In this document: positions 17,083 to 25,632 of the stretch, in pieces
How positions within the stretch are numbered: the stretch's first letter is position 1
Layout of the letters: each line of letters opens with the position of its first letter
Assembly: GCF_014653155.1 (NCBI RefSeq)
Contig: NZ_BNAF01000010.1
Span: 1 to 64,000, forward strand
DNA from: Sphingobacterium griseoflavum
GTDB lineage: Bacteria; Bacteroidota; Bacteroidia; Sphingobacteriales; Sphingobacteriaceae
Direction of reading: 5' to 3'
DNA length: 64,000 bases
The notes under the pieces: model-generated
What the model saw: only the letters and a program-made list of their open reading frames with translations
Told to the model about the DNA's origin: nothing
Databases searched by the model: none
Position numbers and translations under genes: made by a program

Positions 17083-18390
17083 CTAAAAATTTTGTCTGAT
17101 GAACGTAATGATGCGTACCATTTCACGACGAACAGGAGCTGCATCCCCCAAAAAGTTTGTGTTCAAAAACGAGAAAGCCAAATTTCGTCCGGACCGCGTT
17201 TGGAGAAATCCGCTCTGATTATGCACGGCATGTACCGTTCCCGTCTTGGCCCAAACGAAAGGTTCGTTACGGTCTAGTTTATATGCATTTTTCAAGGTTC
17301 CATCTACTCCTCCTGCCGGAAACAGTTGATGTAATGCCTGTACATCTTTCACGTTGTTGCGTACCAATACAAGTAGCTCCACCATGCTACGCGGCGTTAC
17401 TTTGTTGTAGCTCGACAATCCGCTTCCATCGTATAGATCGATCTTGTCGGTAAACAAGCTATAATACTCGCGCATCAGATCGCTACGCAATCGAGCTGTT
17501 TGAAACTTTCCATATTTTGCTTGTGCGATTAGCATGGTGAACTGCTCGGCTATGAAATTATCACTGGGCAACATCATCTCCCGCAAGAGGGATGCCGTCG
17601 CATGCGAATAGATTGTTTTTCTCTTGACGGGCGTGGGGTATGCGATACACGTCACCTCCCGCCTCAGCGTGTCTGACAGTAGTTTTACAAACAATTCCGT
17701 AGAGTAGCGAAACGGCTTTTCATTGCTATACTTGTGCGGAGGATTTGCTCGATTGTGTTCATATATATTGGTATCGAATTTTCGATGAAGAACATATGAA
17801 ACAGCTGTATTCTGTTTGTACTGTAACGTGGATTGGAAGTAATCCGGTACACATTCGATTTTACCTTCCCGTTCCCGGAAAGTAACCACATTTCCATAAA
17901 TGGGAAAACTGCTTATTTCTGGTTGATAATATTCGTCATAGTCCTCGATAGCCCACCCCTTCCGAAAAAACTCTTCTTCGATATCTTCCTCGGCAACGTA
18001 AAACAATTGCTTTTCACTTTTCTTTAGAAAATCAAACACTTTTTGCGCAGCAAATCGATGATGCAGGAATGTTGGATCTCCAGTGCCCCAAAAAATAAGA
18101 GAGTCGCCGTGCTCGATGTATTTTAGGCCGGGAATCGAGTCGCCGAGGTTTGCAAGGGCAGCAAATAAAGTAAAAGTTTTCGCATTGGACGCTGGCGTAA
18201 ACATTTTATCTTCGTTGATCCCCGTAAGAAAGCGGTTGCTATCCAAATCATATAAACAGAAGCCATAAAAGTGCTTATTGAGGACCGTAGCGTACTTCAG
18301 TTCTTGTTGAATAGGCATAACATCTAGAGATTGCGCTCTAGCCAAAAGAATCGCAAAGGACGCAGAAAAAATCAAAAAAATGCTTTTCAT
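17083..18390 (-). CDS. dacB: D-alanyl-D-alanine carboxypeptidase/endopeptidase (PBP4, peptidase S13)
   Basis: Periplasmic serine peptidase of 435 residues that trims or cuts peptidoglycan cross-links. I choose the ATG at 18390 because it gives a clean signal peptide (MKSIFLIFSASFAILLARAQ); the longer in-frame start would add 35 residues in front of it. The three active-site motifs are present: S68-N-A-K71, SDN in PSDNFIAEQ and KTG in VWAKTGTV. Length and order fit family S13. It is a single gene between the UMF1 operon and the ThuA gene, with about 218 bases of gene-free DNA upstream. Confidence 0.9.
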   Translation of the reverse strand: MKSIFLIFSASFAILLARAQSLDVMPIQQELKYATVLNKHFYGFCLYDLDSNRFLTGINEDKMFTPASNAKTFTLFAALANLGDSIPGLKYIEHGDSLIFWGTGDPTFLHHRFAAQKVFDFLKKSEKQLFYVAEEDIEEEFFRKGWAIEDYDEYYQPEISSFPIYGNVVTFREREGKIECVPDYFQSTLQYKQNTAVSYVLHRKFDTNIYEHNRANPPHKYSNEKPFRYSTELFVKLLSDTLRREVTCIAYPTPVKRKTIYSHATASLLREMMLPSDNFIAEQFTMLIAQAKYGKFQTARLRSDLMREYYSLFTDKIDLYDGSGLSSYNKVTPRSMVELLVLVRNNVKDVQALHQLFPAGGVDGTLKNAYKLDRNEPFVWAKTGTVHAVHNQSGFLQTRSGRNLAFSFLNTNFLGDAAPVRREMVRIITFIRQNF

Positions 18391-18608
18391 TTCGTAAACA
18401 TACAAAAAACAGTACGAGAATGGGCTGGTAGACCAAAACGATTTCAATAGCAATCGGACATATACAGAAATTCTCCTTACATAGCTTGGCTTCATTCCAC
18501 CAGCAAGCTATATAAGGAGAATTCTATTTATGCCTTAATCACAGCGGCAATAACTGTCCAAAGATGACAACCTGGGCATATCCATACCTAATTCGTCGGG
18601 AAGTGAGC

Positions 18609-19325
18609 TTAGTGTACTTGTAACACGTACCGGATCCCTCCGAGCAGGTGTTTTTGGAATTGTTGGCTATCAAAAGCTTCATTCGTATGGCCTAAACCCG
18701 TATAAAACATACGTGCACCTTCAAATTCCTGAAACCACGCAATCGGATGAAACTTCCCCATCTTCCCTCCTGTATAGGACTGCTCGTCCAAATTCATCAA
18801 AACATGTAACCCTGGTTGCAGATCTTTAAAGTCATACCATTCGTCCTTGTGCCACCAAATATCTTGCAGATGAGCTGTTGATGGGTGCTGGCGATCCGCA
18901 ACCTCTATTTTTGCTTGTTGGACTGCTGGATGGCTCGCGAAATACCCGCCAACCAGTTGCCCGTACCAGGGCCAATCGTATTCTGTATCGGTGGCCGCAT
19001 GTATGCCCACAAAACCTTTTCCTGCACGTATAAATTTTTGAAAAGCTTTTTTTTGCGCATCATCCAAGATATTGCCCGTGGTGCTCAAGAAGATCACGGC
19101 TTGGAAGTTTGCCAAGCTATCGGCACAAAAATAAGCAGCATCCTCCGTATGCACACTGCGGATTCCCGACTCGTTCAGTAACTTAGAAACGGTACGCACC
19201 CCCTTCGGTATACTTTCATGCCGAAACCCAGCGGTCTTTGAAAAGATCAATACCGTTTCCTGAGCAAGAACACCCATGTGGATGCCTAAAAAGAACAAAA
19301 TAGCGGCTAGTTTAATCGTATTCAT
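18609..19325 (-). CDS. ThuA domain protein, exported
   Basis: Protein of 238 residues with a signal peptide (to GVLAQ at ~22) and one ThuA-like domain, which has a class I glutamine amidotransferase-like fold. Visible landmarks: FSKTAGFRHESIP near the start, GFVGIHAATDTEYDWPWYG and FYTGLGHTNEAF at the end. ThuA relatives act on trehalose or 3-keto-disaccharides, and many are predicted glycan hydrolases, but no reaction can be assigned. It overlaps the aroB stop by 4 bases (ATGA) and so is co-expressed with shikimate synthesis, without an obvious reason. Confidence 0.88.
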   Translation of the reverse strand: MNTIKLAAILFFLGIHMGVLAQETVLIFSKTAGFRHESIPKGVRTVSKLLNESGIRSVHTEDAAYFCADSLANFQAVIFLSTTGNILDDAQKKAFQKFIRAGKGFVGIHAATDTEYDWPWYGQLVGGYFASHPAVQQAKIEVADRQHPSTAHLQDIWWHKDEWYDFKDLQPGLHVLMNLDEQSYTGGKMGKFHPIAWFQEFEGARMFYTGLGHTNEAFDSQQFQKHLLGGIRYVLQVH

Positions 19326-20392
19326 GCAGTTAAGTTTTTATAAAAATCAAGGCTCTCTATGATCATATCTTCCCCAACAAAGTTATTGTAGGTACACGCT
19401 CCTATACGAGATAATAGCGCAAAGCCAATCTGTTTTGCTTCATTCTTTTTATCGTTATGCATCAATGCTAGCAAATCTCCATAAGCGGTTGTCGTTAAAG
19501 GATATCGATCAAAAGTATGATCAAAGCACTCCACGATATCCATCAATGCTTCTTCGCTTAAACCGTTCAGCTTATGAGATAGGTACGCTTCGCAAATCAT
19601 ACCGACGGCAATCGCTTCTCCATGGAGCAAAGGATTCTCTTCGTGCACCATAGCGTATCCCTCGATAGCATGTCCAATTGTGTGCCCAAAATTAAGAATC
19701 TTACGTAAGCCTTTTTCGGTCGGATCTTGCGTAATAACTTCATTCTTTATCGTCACTGATCGAAATACAATATCGTCCAGCGGATCGTTTTCCAGATCTA
19801 TTTTTTTCGTTAGTGCATACAGTGCCTCGTCGAAGATAAGCCCATGTTTGATGACCTCTGCAAAGCCAGATCGCATTTGTCTTTCATCAAGGGATTTTAG
19901 GAATTTCGAACTGATAAAGACTGCGCGAGGTTGCGTAAATGTACCTACAATATTTTTGAGGTTGTCCAAGTCAATACCAGTCTTCCCCCCCACCGATGCA
20001 TCGACTTGCGAAAGTAAGGTGGTTGGAATCTGAATAAAATCAATTCCACGCTTGTAGGTAGACGCCGCAAAACCACCCAAATCTGTGACAACCCCGCCGC
20101 CGAGATTGATCATCAAAGCTTTACGATCTGCACCAAAATCCAACATAGTTTTCCAAACACCGATACAAAAATCGATGTTTTTGTTTTCCTCGCCTGGATC
20201 CACTTCAATAATGTCGTAATCATTCAACGTGGGTATGGCCTGCTGTAATACCGGCAGGCAGTGATCGTTGGTGTTGCGATCGACTAGCACCAAAATCTGC
20301 GAGTATTGTTGTTCAGAAATAAAGGATGCAAGGGAATCCAACTCTTGTTCAAAATATACGGTATAGCCTAAGCTCGCTATTTGCTTTGTCAT
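19322..20392 (-). CDS. aroB: 3-dehydroquinate synthase
   Basis: Converts DAHP to 3-dehydroquinate, the second step of the shikimate pathway, using NAD and a divalent metal; cytosolic. The 356-residue length from the ATG at 20392 is standard. NAD-binding LGGGVVTDLGGF (97-108), FIQIPTTLLSQVDASVGGK, metal-site pieces KHGLI and FGHTIGHAIE, and LLHGEA are all seen. The longer in-frame start at 20434 would overlap the S4 gene by 29 bases and is unlikely. It lies 13 bases behind the S4 gene and overlaps the ThuA gene by 4 bases. Confidence 0.96.
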   Translation of the reverse strand: MTKQIASLGYTVYFEQELDSLASFISEQQYSQILVLVDRNTNDHCLPVLQQAIPTLNDYDIIEVDPGEENKNIDFCIGVWKTMLDFGADRKALMINLGGGVVTDLGGFAASTYKRGIDFIQIPTTLLSQVDASVGGKTGIDLDNLKNIVGTFTQPRAVFISSKFLKSLDERQMRSGFAEVIKHGLIFDEALYALTKKIDLENDPLDDIVFRSVTIKNEVITQDPTEKGLRKILNFGHTIGHAIEGYAMVHEENPLLHGEAIAVGMICEAYLSHKLNGLSEEALMDIVECFDHTFDRYPLTTTAYGDLLALMHNDKKNEAKQIGFALLSRIGACTYNNFVGEDMIIESLDFYKNLTA

Positions 20393-20405
20393 ATAATAAA
20401 AAGTA

Positions 20406-20612
20406 TTAAATAATTTTAACCTGTTGACCGTCAAAATCTACGACATCTCCTCGTTTGACTTTCAACCTCTTACGATAATCTACTACACCGTTGTAGCTTA
20501 CCAATCCCTCTTCGACAACGAATTGAGCCATAGCACCATGTTCCACCCAATTCATCACCTTGAGTAACTGAATAAGTTGGATGTGCTCTCCTTTCAATGA
20601 AAACGTTTGCAT
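20406..20612 (-). CDS. Small S4-domain RNA-binding protein
   Basis: Protein of 68 residues made of a single S4 RNA-binding domain (YbcJ-like). The typical pattern LIQLLKVMNWVEHGA, VEEGLVSYNG, RKRLKVKRGDVV is plain. Members bind structured RNA and may act in translation or ribosome metabolism; the exact role is unknown. First gene of the S4-aroB-ThuA operon, divergent from proline dehydrogenase. Confidence 0.88.
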   Translation of the reverse strand: MQTFSLKGEHIQLIQLLKVMNWVEHGAMAQFVVEEGLVSYNGVVDYRKRLKVKRGDVVDFDGQQVKII

Positions 20613-20672
20613 AATTTTAAATAAATCCGCTTTTAGCGGTTTGTAAATATAAGGCTATTCAAAATAAATATT

Positions 20673-20680
20673 TAATTTTG
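20673..20680 (+). promoter_or_regulatory. -7 promoter element of proline dehydrogenase
   Basis: TAATTTTG fits TAnnTTTG and lies 19 bases before the ATG at 20700. I see no well-spaced TTTG box upstream. Confidence 0.5.
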
Positions 20681-20699
20681 GGCACTAATTTTTACATGT

Positions 20700-21893
20700 A
20701 TGATAGCTGCACATAGCGAGATAATGCTGGATTTCAATAACACCGAAATCGCGTTTCGCAATAAGAGTGACAAAGACTTGGAAAAAGCCTATTGGCTTTT
20801 CAAGATGGTCGCAAGTAACACGCTCATTAAAGTCGGAACACCACTCACTACGTTCGCGCTAAATCTTGGATTGCCGATCGAAGGAATTATCCGCAACACC
20901 ATATACAAGCAGTTTTGTGGTGGGGAGTCCATAGAAGGCTGTGCTGCTGCTATTTCCGAATTAAGCAGCGGTGATGTAACGACAATTTTGGATTACTCGG
21001 TGGAAGGTGAGGAGTCCGAACAGAGTTTTGACGACACCTGCAGTGAAATTTTACGCACCGTGGCGTTTGCGCAACAACATCAAAGCATATCGTTCTGCGT
21101 GTTTAAACCAACCGGCTTGGGCCAATTCGATTTATTCCAAAAAGTGGATGCCGGACAGGTTTTAACAAGTGAAGAAAAGATAGCATTCAATAAAGTCTAC
21201 GATCGTATAGACCGTATCTGCAAGGCCTGTTATGAGGCCAATGTGAAAGTACTTGTCGATGCAGAACACTCTTGGATACAGGATACCATTGACGATTTCG
21301 CACGGCAGATGATGGAGAAGTATAATAAAGAAAGTGCAATTGTTTATAATACCTATCAACTCTACAGAAGCGACAAGCTTGCTTCCCTCAAAGCAGATTT
21401 CGCTTATGCGCAAACACAAAATTTCTATTTAGGCGCTAAGATCGTGCGGGGAGCCTATATGGAAATCGAGCGCGAGCGTGCAGCAGAAAAAGGGTACCCT
21501 TCCCCCATACAACCTACAAAACATGCATCGGACACCGATTACAATGAGGCTATTTACTTTTGTTTAGACCATATCAACCGGATTGGTTTAATGGCAGGAA
21601 CGCATAACGAAGAAAGCTCCCGTATTCTAGCGCAGGAGCTGCTTCGCCGAGGTATTTCTCCAAAGAACGAGCATGTATATTTTGCGCAGCTTTTGGGTAT
21701 GTCCGATAATCTTTCATTCAATCTTTCTGCAGCTGGGTTTAACGTTGCTAAGTATATGCCCTATGGGCCTGTGAAAGCGGTAATGCCCTACCTGTTTCGT
21801 CGTGCGCAGGAAAACACCTCCGTCGGCGGGCAAACGAGCAGGGAGCTCAACCTGATCATGAAAGAAAAGCAACGTCGCCGACGACAAAAATAG
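20700..21893 (+). CDS. Proline dehydrogenase
   Basis: FAD enzyme of 397 residues that oxidises L-proline to 1-pyrroline-5-carboxylate and passes electrons to the quinone pool. It is the single-domain type (no P5C dehydrogenase fused or adjacent). Barrel landmarks: KVLVDAEHSW, AKIVRGAYMEIERE, the basic/aromatic block KGYPSPIQPTKHASD, and AGTHNEESS with the substrate and FAD-binding residues near the end, then FNVAKYMPYGPV. Nine residues in, a second ATG (20724) is also possible as start. It is followed by a terminator and a HAD phosphatase gene. Confidence 0.92.
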   Translation: MIAAHSEIMLDFNNTEIAFRNKSDKDLEKAYWLFKMVASNTLIKVGTPLTTFALNLGLPIEGIIRNTIYKQFCGGESIEGCAAAISELSSGDVTTILDYSVEGEESEQSFDDTCSEILRTVAFAQQHQSISFCVFKPTGLGQFDLFQKVDAGQVLTSEEKIAFNKVYDRIDRICKACYEANVKVLVDAEHSWIQDTIDDFARQMMEKYNKESAIVYNTYQLYRSDKLASLKADFAYAQTQNFYLGAKIVRGAYMEIERERAAEKGYPSPIQPTKHASDTDYNEAIYFCLDHINRIGLMAGTHNEESSRILAQELLRRGISPKNEHVYFAQLLGMSDNLSFNLSAAGFNVAKYMPYGPVKAVMPYLFRRAQENTSVGGQTSRELNLIMKEKQRRRRQK

Positions 21894-21900
21894 AAAACTG

Positions 21901-21930
21901 TCCCGGGCAATGCTCGGGATTATCTATTTT
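21901..21930 (+). terminator. Terminator of proline dehydrogenase
   Basis: TCCCGGGC and GCTCGGGA pair over 8 positions (one G-U) around AAT and are followed by TTATCTATTTT. This lies 7 bases past the stop codon and explains why the next gene should start at 21937, not at the in-frame ATG inside the hairpin (21910). Confidence 0.7.
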
Positions 21931-21936
21931 AGCAGC

Positions 21937-22548
21937 ATGAATTTGACCTCTCAACGAAAATTTGAGCTTTTACAGCAACAATCTGAACCTTTCCGTGCAT
22001 TATTGTATGATGTGGATGGGACGCTCGCTGACAATATGCATGCACACAAAGCGGCGTATGTAGCCACCGCAGCCGAGTACGGTATTGCATTAGACGACAA
22101 AATCGTGGATGAACTCGCCGGATGGCCTACCACGGCCGTAGCCGAGGAAATCGCCAAGCGTTACCTTTGTGAAATAAATGCGCAGGTTTTCGCACGCAGA
22201 AAATCGGCTATCTTTATCGCGGACTTTATCGAGCACACTGTTCCCGTTGACTTCGTACGCGAGCATTTATTGGCAAACATTGGAAGGAAACGCATTGGTT
22301 TGGTGTCTGGAGGCTCACGAAAAACTTTAGAGCAGACCCTGAACGTGATCGGGCTTACGGGAAAGTTTGAAACACTTGTTTGCGCCGGCGATACACCTAA
22401 CGGAAAGCCGTCGCCCGAACCTTTTTTATTGGCGGCAAGACGGTTGGAAGTGCCTCCGGAGGCTTGTCTAGTCTTTGAAGACGGCGACCCCGGTGTGCAG
22501 GGCGCGATTGCAGCCGGAATGGGTTGGATCAGGGTCGATCAGCTGTAA
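21937..22548 (+). CDS. HAD-superfamily hydrolase, beta-phosphoglucomutase-like
   Basis: Haloacid dehalogenase-type phosphatase or phosphomutase of 203 residues. Motif I DVDGT at 25-29 (nucleophile Asp25), a helical cap domain, motif II in GLVSGGSRKT, the conserved lysine in GKPSPEPFLLAA, and motif III in VFEDGDPGVQGA. The cap is of subclass I as in beta-phosphoglucomutase and sugar-phosphate phosphatases. Substrate unknown, likely a small sugar phosphate. The chosen ATG follows the proline dehydrogenase terminator. Convergent with the beta-barrel gene. Confidence 0.85.
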   Translation: MNLTSQRKFELLQQQSEPFRALLYDVDGTLADNMHAHKAAYVATAAEYGIALDDKIVDELAGWPTTAVAEEIAKRYLCEINAQVFARRKSAIFIADFIEHTVPVDFVREHLLANIGRKRIGLVSGGSRKTLEQTLNVIGLTGKFETLVCAGDTPNGKPSPEPFLLAARRLEVPPEACLVFEDGDPGVQGAIAAGMGWIRVDQL

Positions 22549-22561
22549 AGAAAACTCACTG

Positions 22562-22615
22562 TTCTAGCTTTTATCTGCGTGTTGCGAATCCCGTCACACG
22601 CAGATAAAACTAGAA
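22562..22615. terminator. Long bidirectional hairpin between convergent genes
   Basis: Arms at 22562-22582 and 22596-22615 pair over about 20 positions with one bulged base and a 13-base loop. The hairpin includes the stop codon of the minus-strand gene. T tracts are weak, but its length and its place between convergent genes fit a two-way terminator. Confidence 0.7.
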
Positions 22616-23935
22616 ATTTGTAATAACCCGAAGTCCTCCGTTGGTGTAATCCATGTCCGCTCTTTTGAATTGTCCGATCGGCATTTTCACATAAGGCTCG
22701 ATGGAGAGCTTGATGGATTTGGTCAGTTTCGTTTTTCGTCCTATGGAAAAATTGACAAACCCTCCAAAACCATTTGTGTTTACATTATTATCGCTAGACT
22801 GAAGCGTTCTTTCCACACCGGATGCTGCAGACTGATTTGTAGGCTGATCTGAATCGGAAGCGCTTGAGTAAGTTGGCACACCATTATATTCGGTGATATG
22901 ATTGAAGCGTTCTTGCGAAAGGACAACTGCATAGGAAACACCTCCTGTTGCGTAAAACTGCCTGCCGACATTGTACTTTATTTCTAACGGAATATCCAAC
23001 GTTTGCACTTTACCTGATACAGAATTCAAATCCGGCAAAAGCAAGTTGTTGGCTCGATAAGGAACATCCTTGGAAACCAGTGCTGCCCCGCTCGCGCCAA
23101 CCTCTGGAGCATTGTAAAAGTCACCCCTATTTTGTTGCGCTAGGTCCGACCCCAAAACACCGACTTCATATTGGTTAAACGAAGCCCCAGTACGTACAGC
23201 AACCTTATCCGATAACTGGTACGCCATAAGTAGACCACCGCCCACGTCGAAACTTTGGCTCGTGGTCGACGGGCTTAGAAAAGCACCAAATTCGAGTTTA
23301 TTATTCATGTCAAACTTCTTTGGAGACAAACGCAATCCAGCTTCTTGCTGCTGTAAGTTTCCGTCAACCACCTGCTGTGCCAAAACAAATGCGCTACCTA
23401 AGTTTGACCCTTCGACCATCGCGTCTGTTGTTACCAACTGTGGCCGCCCTATGGCGATCGTTCGCTCGGTATCGAGCATCAAAAGCCTAGACAACAATGG
23501 CCGAGGTGTGTCCAACAAAACCGCTACCATAGACATTTTGTCCAATGTTGGTTGGCGATTGTCCGCAACCGCAATGTCCTGAAGATGCTGTCTGTCGACG
23601 TTAACAGGGGCACCGTAAAAAGAAGGAACACTTTCCTGTGGCTCTTGTTGTGGCAAGATGGTGATGGGACTCTTTTCTTGTTGAACAACTTGCGCGTCCC
23701 TTTGAGTGGGCACCAAGACGTCAACCGTATTCTCTTTGAGCAGGAATAATGTCGTAAAGGCGACGGCCGCTAAAGCGGCGGCAGCAGACCAATATGCCAG
23801 CGATACACGTCTTTGCTTTGGCTCGTATTTTGCCCTATAGGTCTCCCATGCACCCTCCTTATAAGGTATGGGATCCGCGTTTTGCAGTCTCGCCTTAATA
23901 ACTTCTATCAGTTCCTTTTTGTTGTTTTCTTCCAT
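22610..23935 (-). CDS. Sigma-linked inner-membrane-anchored outer-membrane beta-barrel protein
   Basis: Protein of 441 residues (start ATG at 23935, MEENNKKELI). A cytosolic N-terminal ~45 residues with an EGAWETYRAKY motif is followed by one membrane helix (AYWSAAAALAAVAFTTLFLL), a ~120-residue low-complexity linker, and from ~200 a beta-rich region (KLEFGAFLSPS, KVQTLDIPLEIKYNVG, a terminal NGGLRVITNF) like outer-membrane barrels of PF13568. It directly follows an ECF sigma gene (12-base gap), so the N-terminus is probably an anti-sigma domain. One protein thus could link both membranes. The barrel location is inferred; a periplasmic domain is the alternative. Confidence 0.75.
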   Translation of the reverse strand: MEENNKKELIEVIKARLQNADPIPYKEGAWETYRAKYEPKQRRVSLAYWSAAAALAAVAFTTLFLLKENTVDVLVPTQRDAQVVQQEKSPITILPQQEPQESVPSFYGAPVNVDRQHLQDIAVADNRQPTLDKMSMVAVLLDTPRPLLSRLLMLDTERTIAIGRPQLVTTDAMVEGSNLGSAFVLAQQVVDGNLQQQEAGLRLSPKKFDMNNKLEFGAFLSPSTTSQSFDVGGGLLMAYQLSDKVAVRTGASFNQYEVGVLGSDLAQQNRGDFYNAPEVGASGAALVSKDVPYRANNLLLPDLNSVSGKVQTLDIPLEIKYNVGRQFYATGGVSYAVVLSQERFNHITEYNGVPTYSSASDSDQPTNQSAASGVERTLQSSDNNVNTNGFGGFVNFSIGRKTKLTKSIKLSIEPYVKMPIGQFKRADMDYTNGGLRVITNF

Positions 23936-23947
23936 TGTTGCCCGCAA

Positions 23948-24559
23948 TTATATAGGTATATTTTGCGAAATAGTAAACTCTTCTGTGTAAAGTCTGCGGA
24001 GACGCTGTTTGGCTCTTGTCAGATACGTTCTTGACGTACTCTCCGGTATTCCAAGCATATCCCCTATCTCTTCGTGCGAATATCCTTCTATTTCGAACAG
24101 ATTGAAAATGGATCGCTGGATGTCGGGAAGCTTTGTTAATAAATTCAAAATGTCTTCCACGCCAAGCCTATCATTGATCAAAACGGCGTGCTGCTTAATC
24201 TCGTCTAGGGATGTATCATCCAAAAAATCAACCTGCTTTTTACTTCTAAGCATATCGATCGACGTGTTTACTGCTATCCGCGCCAGCCAAGACCGAAAGG
24301 TCTTCTCCAAAATTTCATCGTCCACATGTTTCTCAAACCTGTCCATTTTACGAAACACCTTTACAAAAGTTTCGTTGGTTGCCTCCTCGGCCTCCATTTC
24401 CGACGTCATATATCGCAAAACGACAGCCATGACATAACCGTAATATTTTTTGTAAATAAACGATTTCCCTCGTTCGGTCTTTGCCAAAACACAGTCCTCC
24501 AGCGCTCCTCTAAGCGATAAAGGGGTATCTTTTTTCCAATTAAGCCGAATACTCTTCAT
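23948..24559 (-). CDS. ECF-type RNA polymerase sigma factor
   Basis: Sigma-70 family factor of 203 residues. Region 2 lies at about 35-105 (FIYKKYYGYVMAVVLRYM, the EAEEATNETFVKVF motif), region 4 at about 140-195 (LPDIQRSIFNLFEIEGYSHEEIG, the helix-turn-helix GIPESTSRTYLTRAKQRLRR). It has no region 3 or region 1.1, as in ECF factors. The gene right behind it encodes the putative anti-sigma barrel. An inverted repeat at 24568-24616 lies just before the start codon and may serve autoregulation. Confidence 0.93.
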   Translation of the reverse strand: MKSIRLNWKKDTPLSLRGALEDCVLAKTERGKSFIYKKYYGYVMAVVLRYMTSEMEAEEATNETFVKVFRKMDRFEKHVDDEILEKTFRSWLARIAVNTSIDMLRSKKQVDFLDDTSLDEIKQHAVLINDRLGVEDILNLLTKLPDIQRSIFNLFEIEGYSHEEIGDMLGIPESTSRTYLTRAKQRLRRLYTEEFTISQNIPI

Positions 24560-24567
24560 TCAATCGT

Positions 24568-24616
24568 CTGTTCCGATAAGGCAATTTAGCGAATTAATAT
24601 TTCATTATCCGAACAG
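24568..24616. repeat. Inverted repeat before the sigma factor gene
   Basis: CTGTTCCGATAA (24568-24579) and TTATCCGAACAG (24605-24616) are complementary at 11 of 12 positions and are 25 bases apart. They sit 9-57 bases upstream of the sigma gene ATG in a divergent intergenic region shared with the universal stress protein gene. Confidence 0.55.
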
Positions 24617-24759
24617 CGGACTAAAATTCCATCATACAAGTCGTTCATAAATACTAGCTTTAAAACGGTCAAATAGGCAGGTTCGCTACATACGTACAAA
24701 AAAAATAACGTTTACATATTGTTTTAAAACGAAAATAACCGTAAATTGCTGTTAACAAA

Positions 24760-24768
24760 AAGGAGGTG
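24760..24768 (+). promoter_or_regulatory. Strong Shine-Dalgarno site of the stress protein
   Basis: AAGGAGGTG lies 5 bases before the ATG at 24774, a near-perfect anti-16S match. This is rare in Bacteroidota, where most genes lack such sites, and suggests high translation. The 10-base palindrome GTTTTAAAAC lies upstream at 24721-24730. Confidence 0.7.
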
Positions 24769-24773
24769 TTACC

Positions 24774-25631
24774 ATGCGTATTTTATTCCCAACAGATTTT
24801 TCGGATTCTGCTAACAATGCATTCATCTATGCGCTCAACCTCGCTCGCGATTTGCGTGCCGAGGTCTATGTCTTGCATACCTATATGCAGCCGGTACTTT
24901 CGGCAACGCATGTAGGACAGCCCGAAATTGTACCCGAGGTTTATGAAAACTATGAGTTACATCAGTTTGAAAGCTTTAAACAGCATACAACATTCTTGCG
25001 GACGTTGGCGGAAGAAAAAAAACTAGAGACCGTGCCGCTGACCTTCCTGTTTGAGGAAGGAACAGTGGTATCCAGTGTACAGGAGATTATACGTCGTGAA
25101 AAGATTGACCTCGTGGTGATGGGTACGAACCGAGCACAAGGTATTATCGAAAAGATATTCGGATCCAACACACTGGGCGTCATCCGTGGTGTCAAAATCC
25201 CGGTGCTATCCGTTCCCAAAGAGTCTGCCTATCGGCGTATCGAAGAGATTATTTTCACGACATTGTTTCGCGAAAATGACGAAAAGGCACTAGCAGCGAT
25301 ACTGAAGCTGGTAAAACCCTTCCAAGTAAATGTTAAATGTGTCTATGTTCACGAGGAGTACAACCCGGATCTGATCGCATTATCGCAACGTTGGGCGACA
25401 AAATTCCAGGATGATAAGCTTGAATTTGTTTTTCTGGACTTTGATGAGTCTATCGAACATACTATCAATGTTTATATAGCCCAACATCGGGTAGACCTCC
25501 TTTGTGTTGTGAAGCGAAACAGAAATTTCCTAGAACGTATATTCACCTCAAGTATCAGCAATCGGCTTCGCGTGCACGCCAGCACCGCGACTATTGTCTT
25601 GCAGGAGGGCGACGACCCCGGCACTTTTTAG
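24774..25631 (+). CDS. Universal stress protein with tandem Usp domains
   Basis: Cytosolic protein of 285 residues with two UspA-like domains, at about 1-145 and 150-285. The first has the start RILFPTDFSDSANNAF and the nucleotide-binding end MGTNRAQGIIEKIFGSNT, so ATP binding is likely. The second ends in a similar but degraded form (VVKRNRNFLERIFTSSISN). Stress or energy-limitation response is the family role. It has an unusually good Shine-Dalgarno site and is followed after one base by a small gene, so both are co-translated. Confidence 0.92.
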   Translation: MRILFPTDFSDSANNAFIYALNLARDLRAEVYVLHTYMQPVLSATHVGQPEIVPEVYENYELHQFESFKQHTTFLRTLAEEKKLETVPLTFLFEEGTVVSSVQEIIRREKIDLVVMGTNRAQGIIEKIFGSNTLGVIRGVKIPVLSVPKESAYRRIEEIIFTTLFRENDEKALAAILKLVKPFQVNVKCVYVHEEYNPDLIALSQRWATKFQDDKLEFVFLDFDESIEHTINVYIAQHRVDLLCVVKRNRNFLERIFTSSISNRLRVHASTATIVLQEGDDPGTF

Positions 25632-25632
25632 T

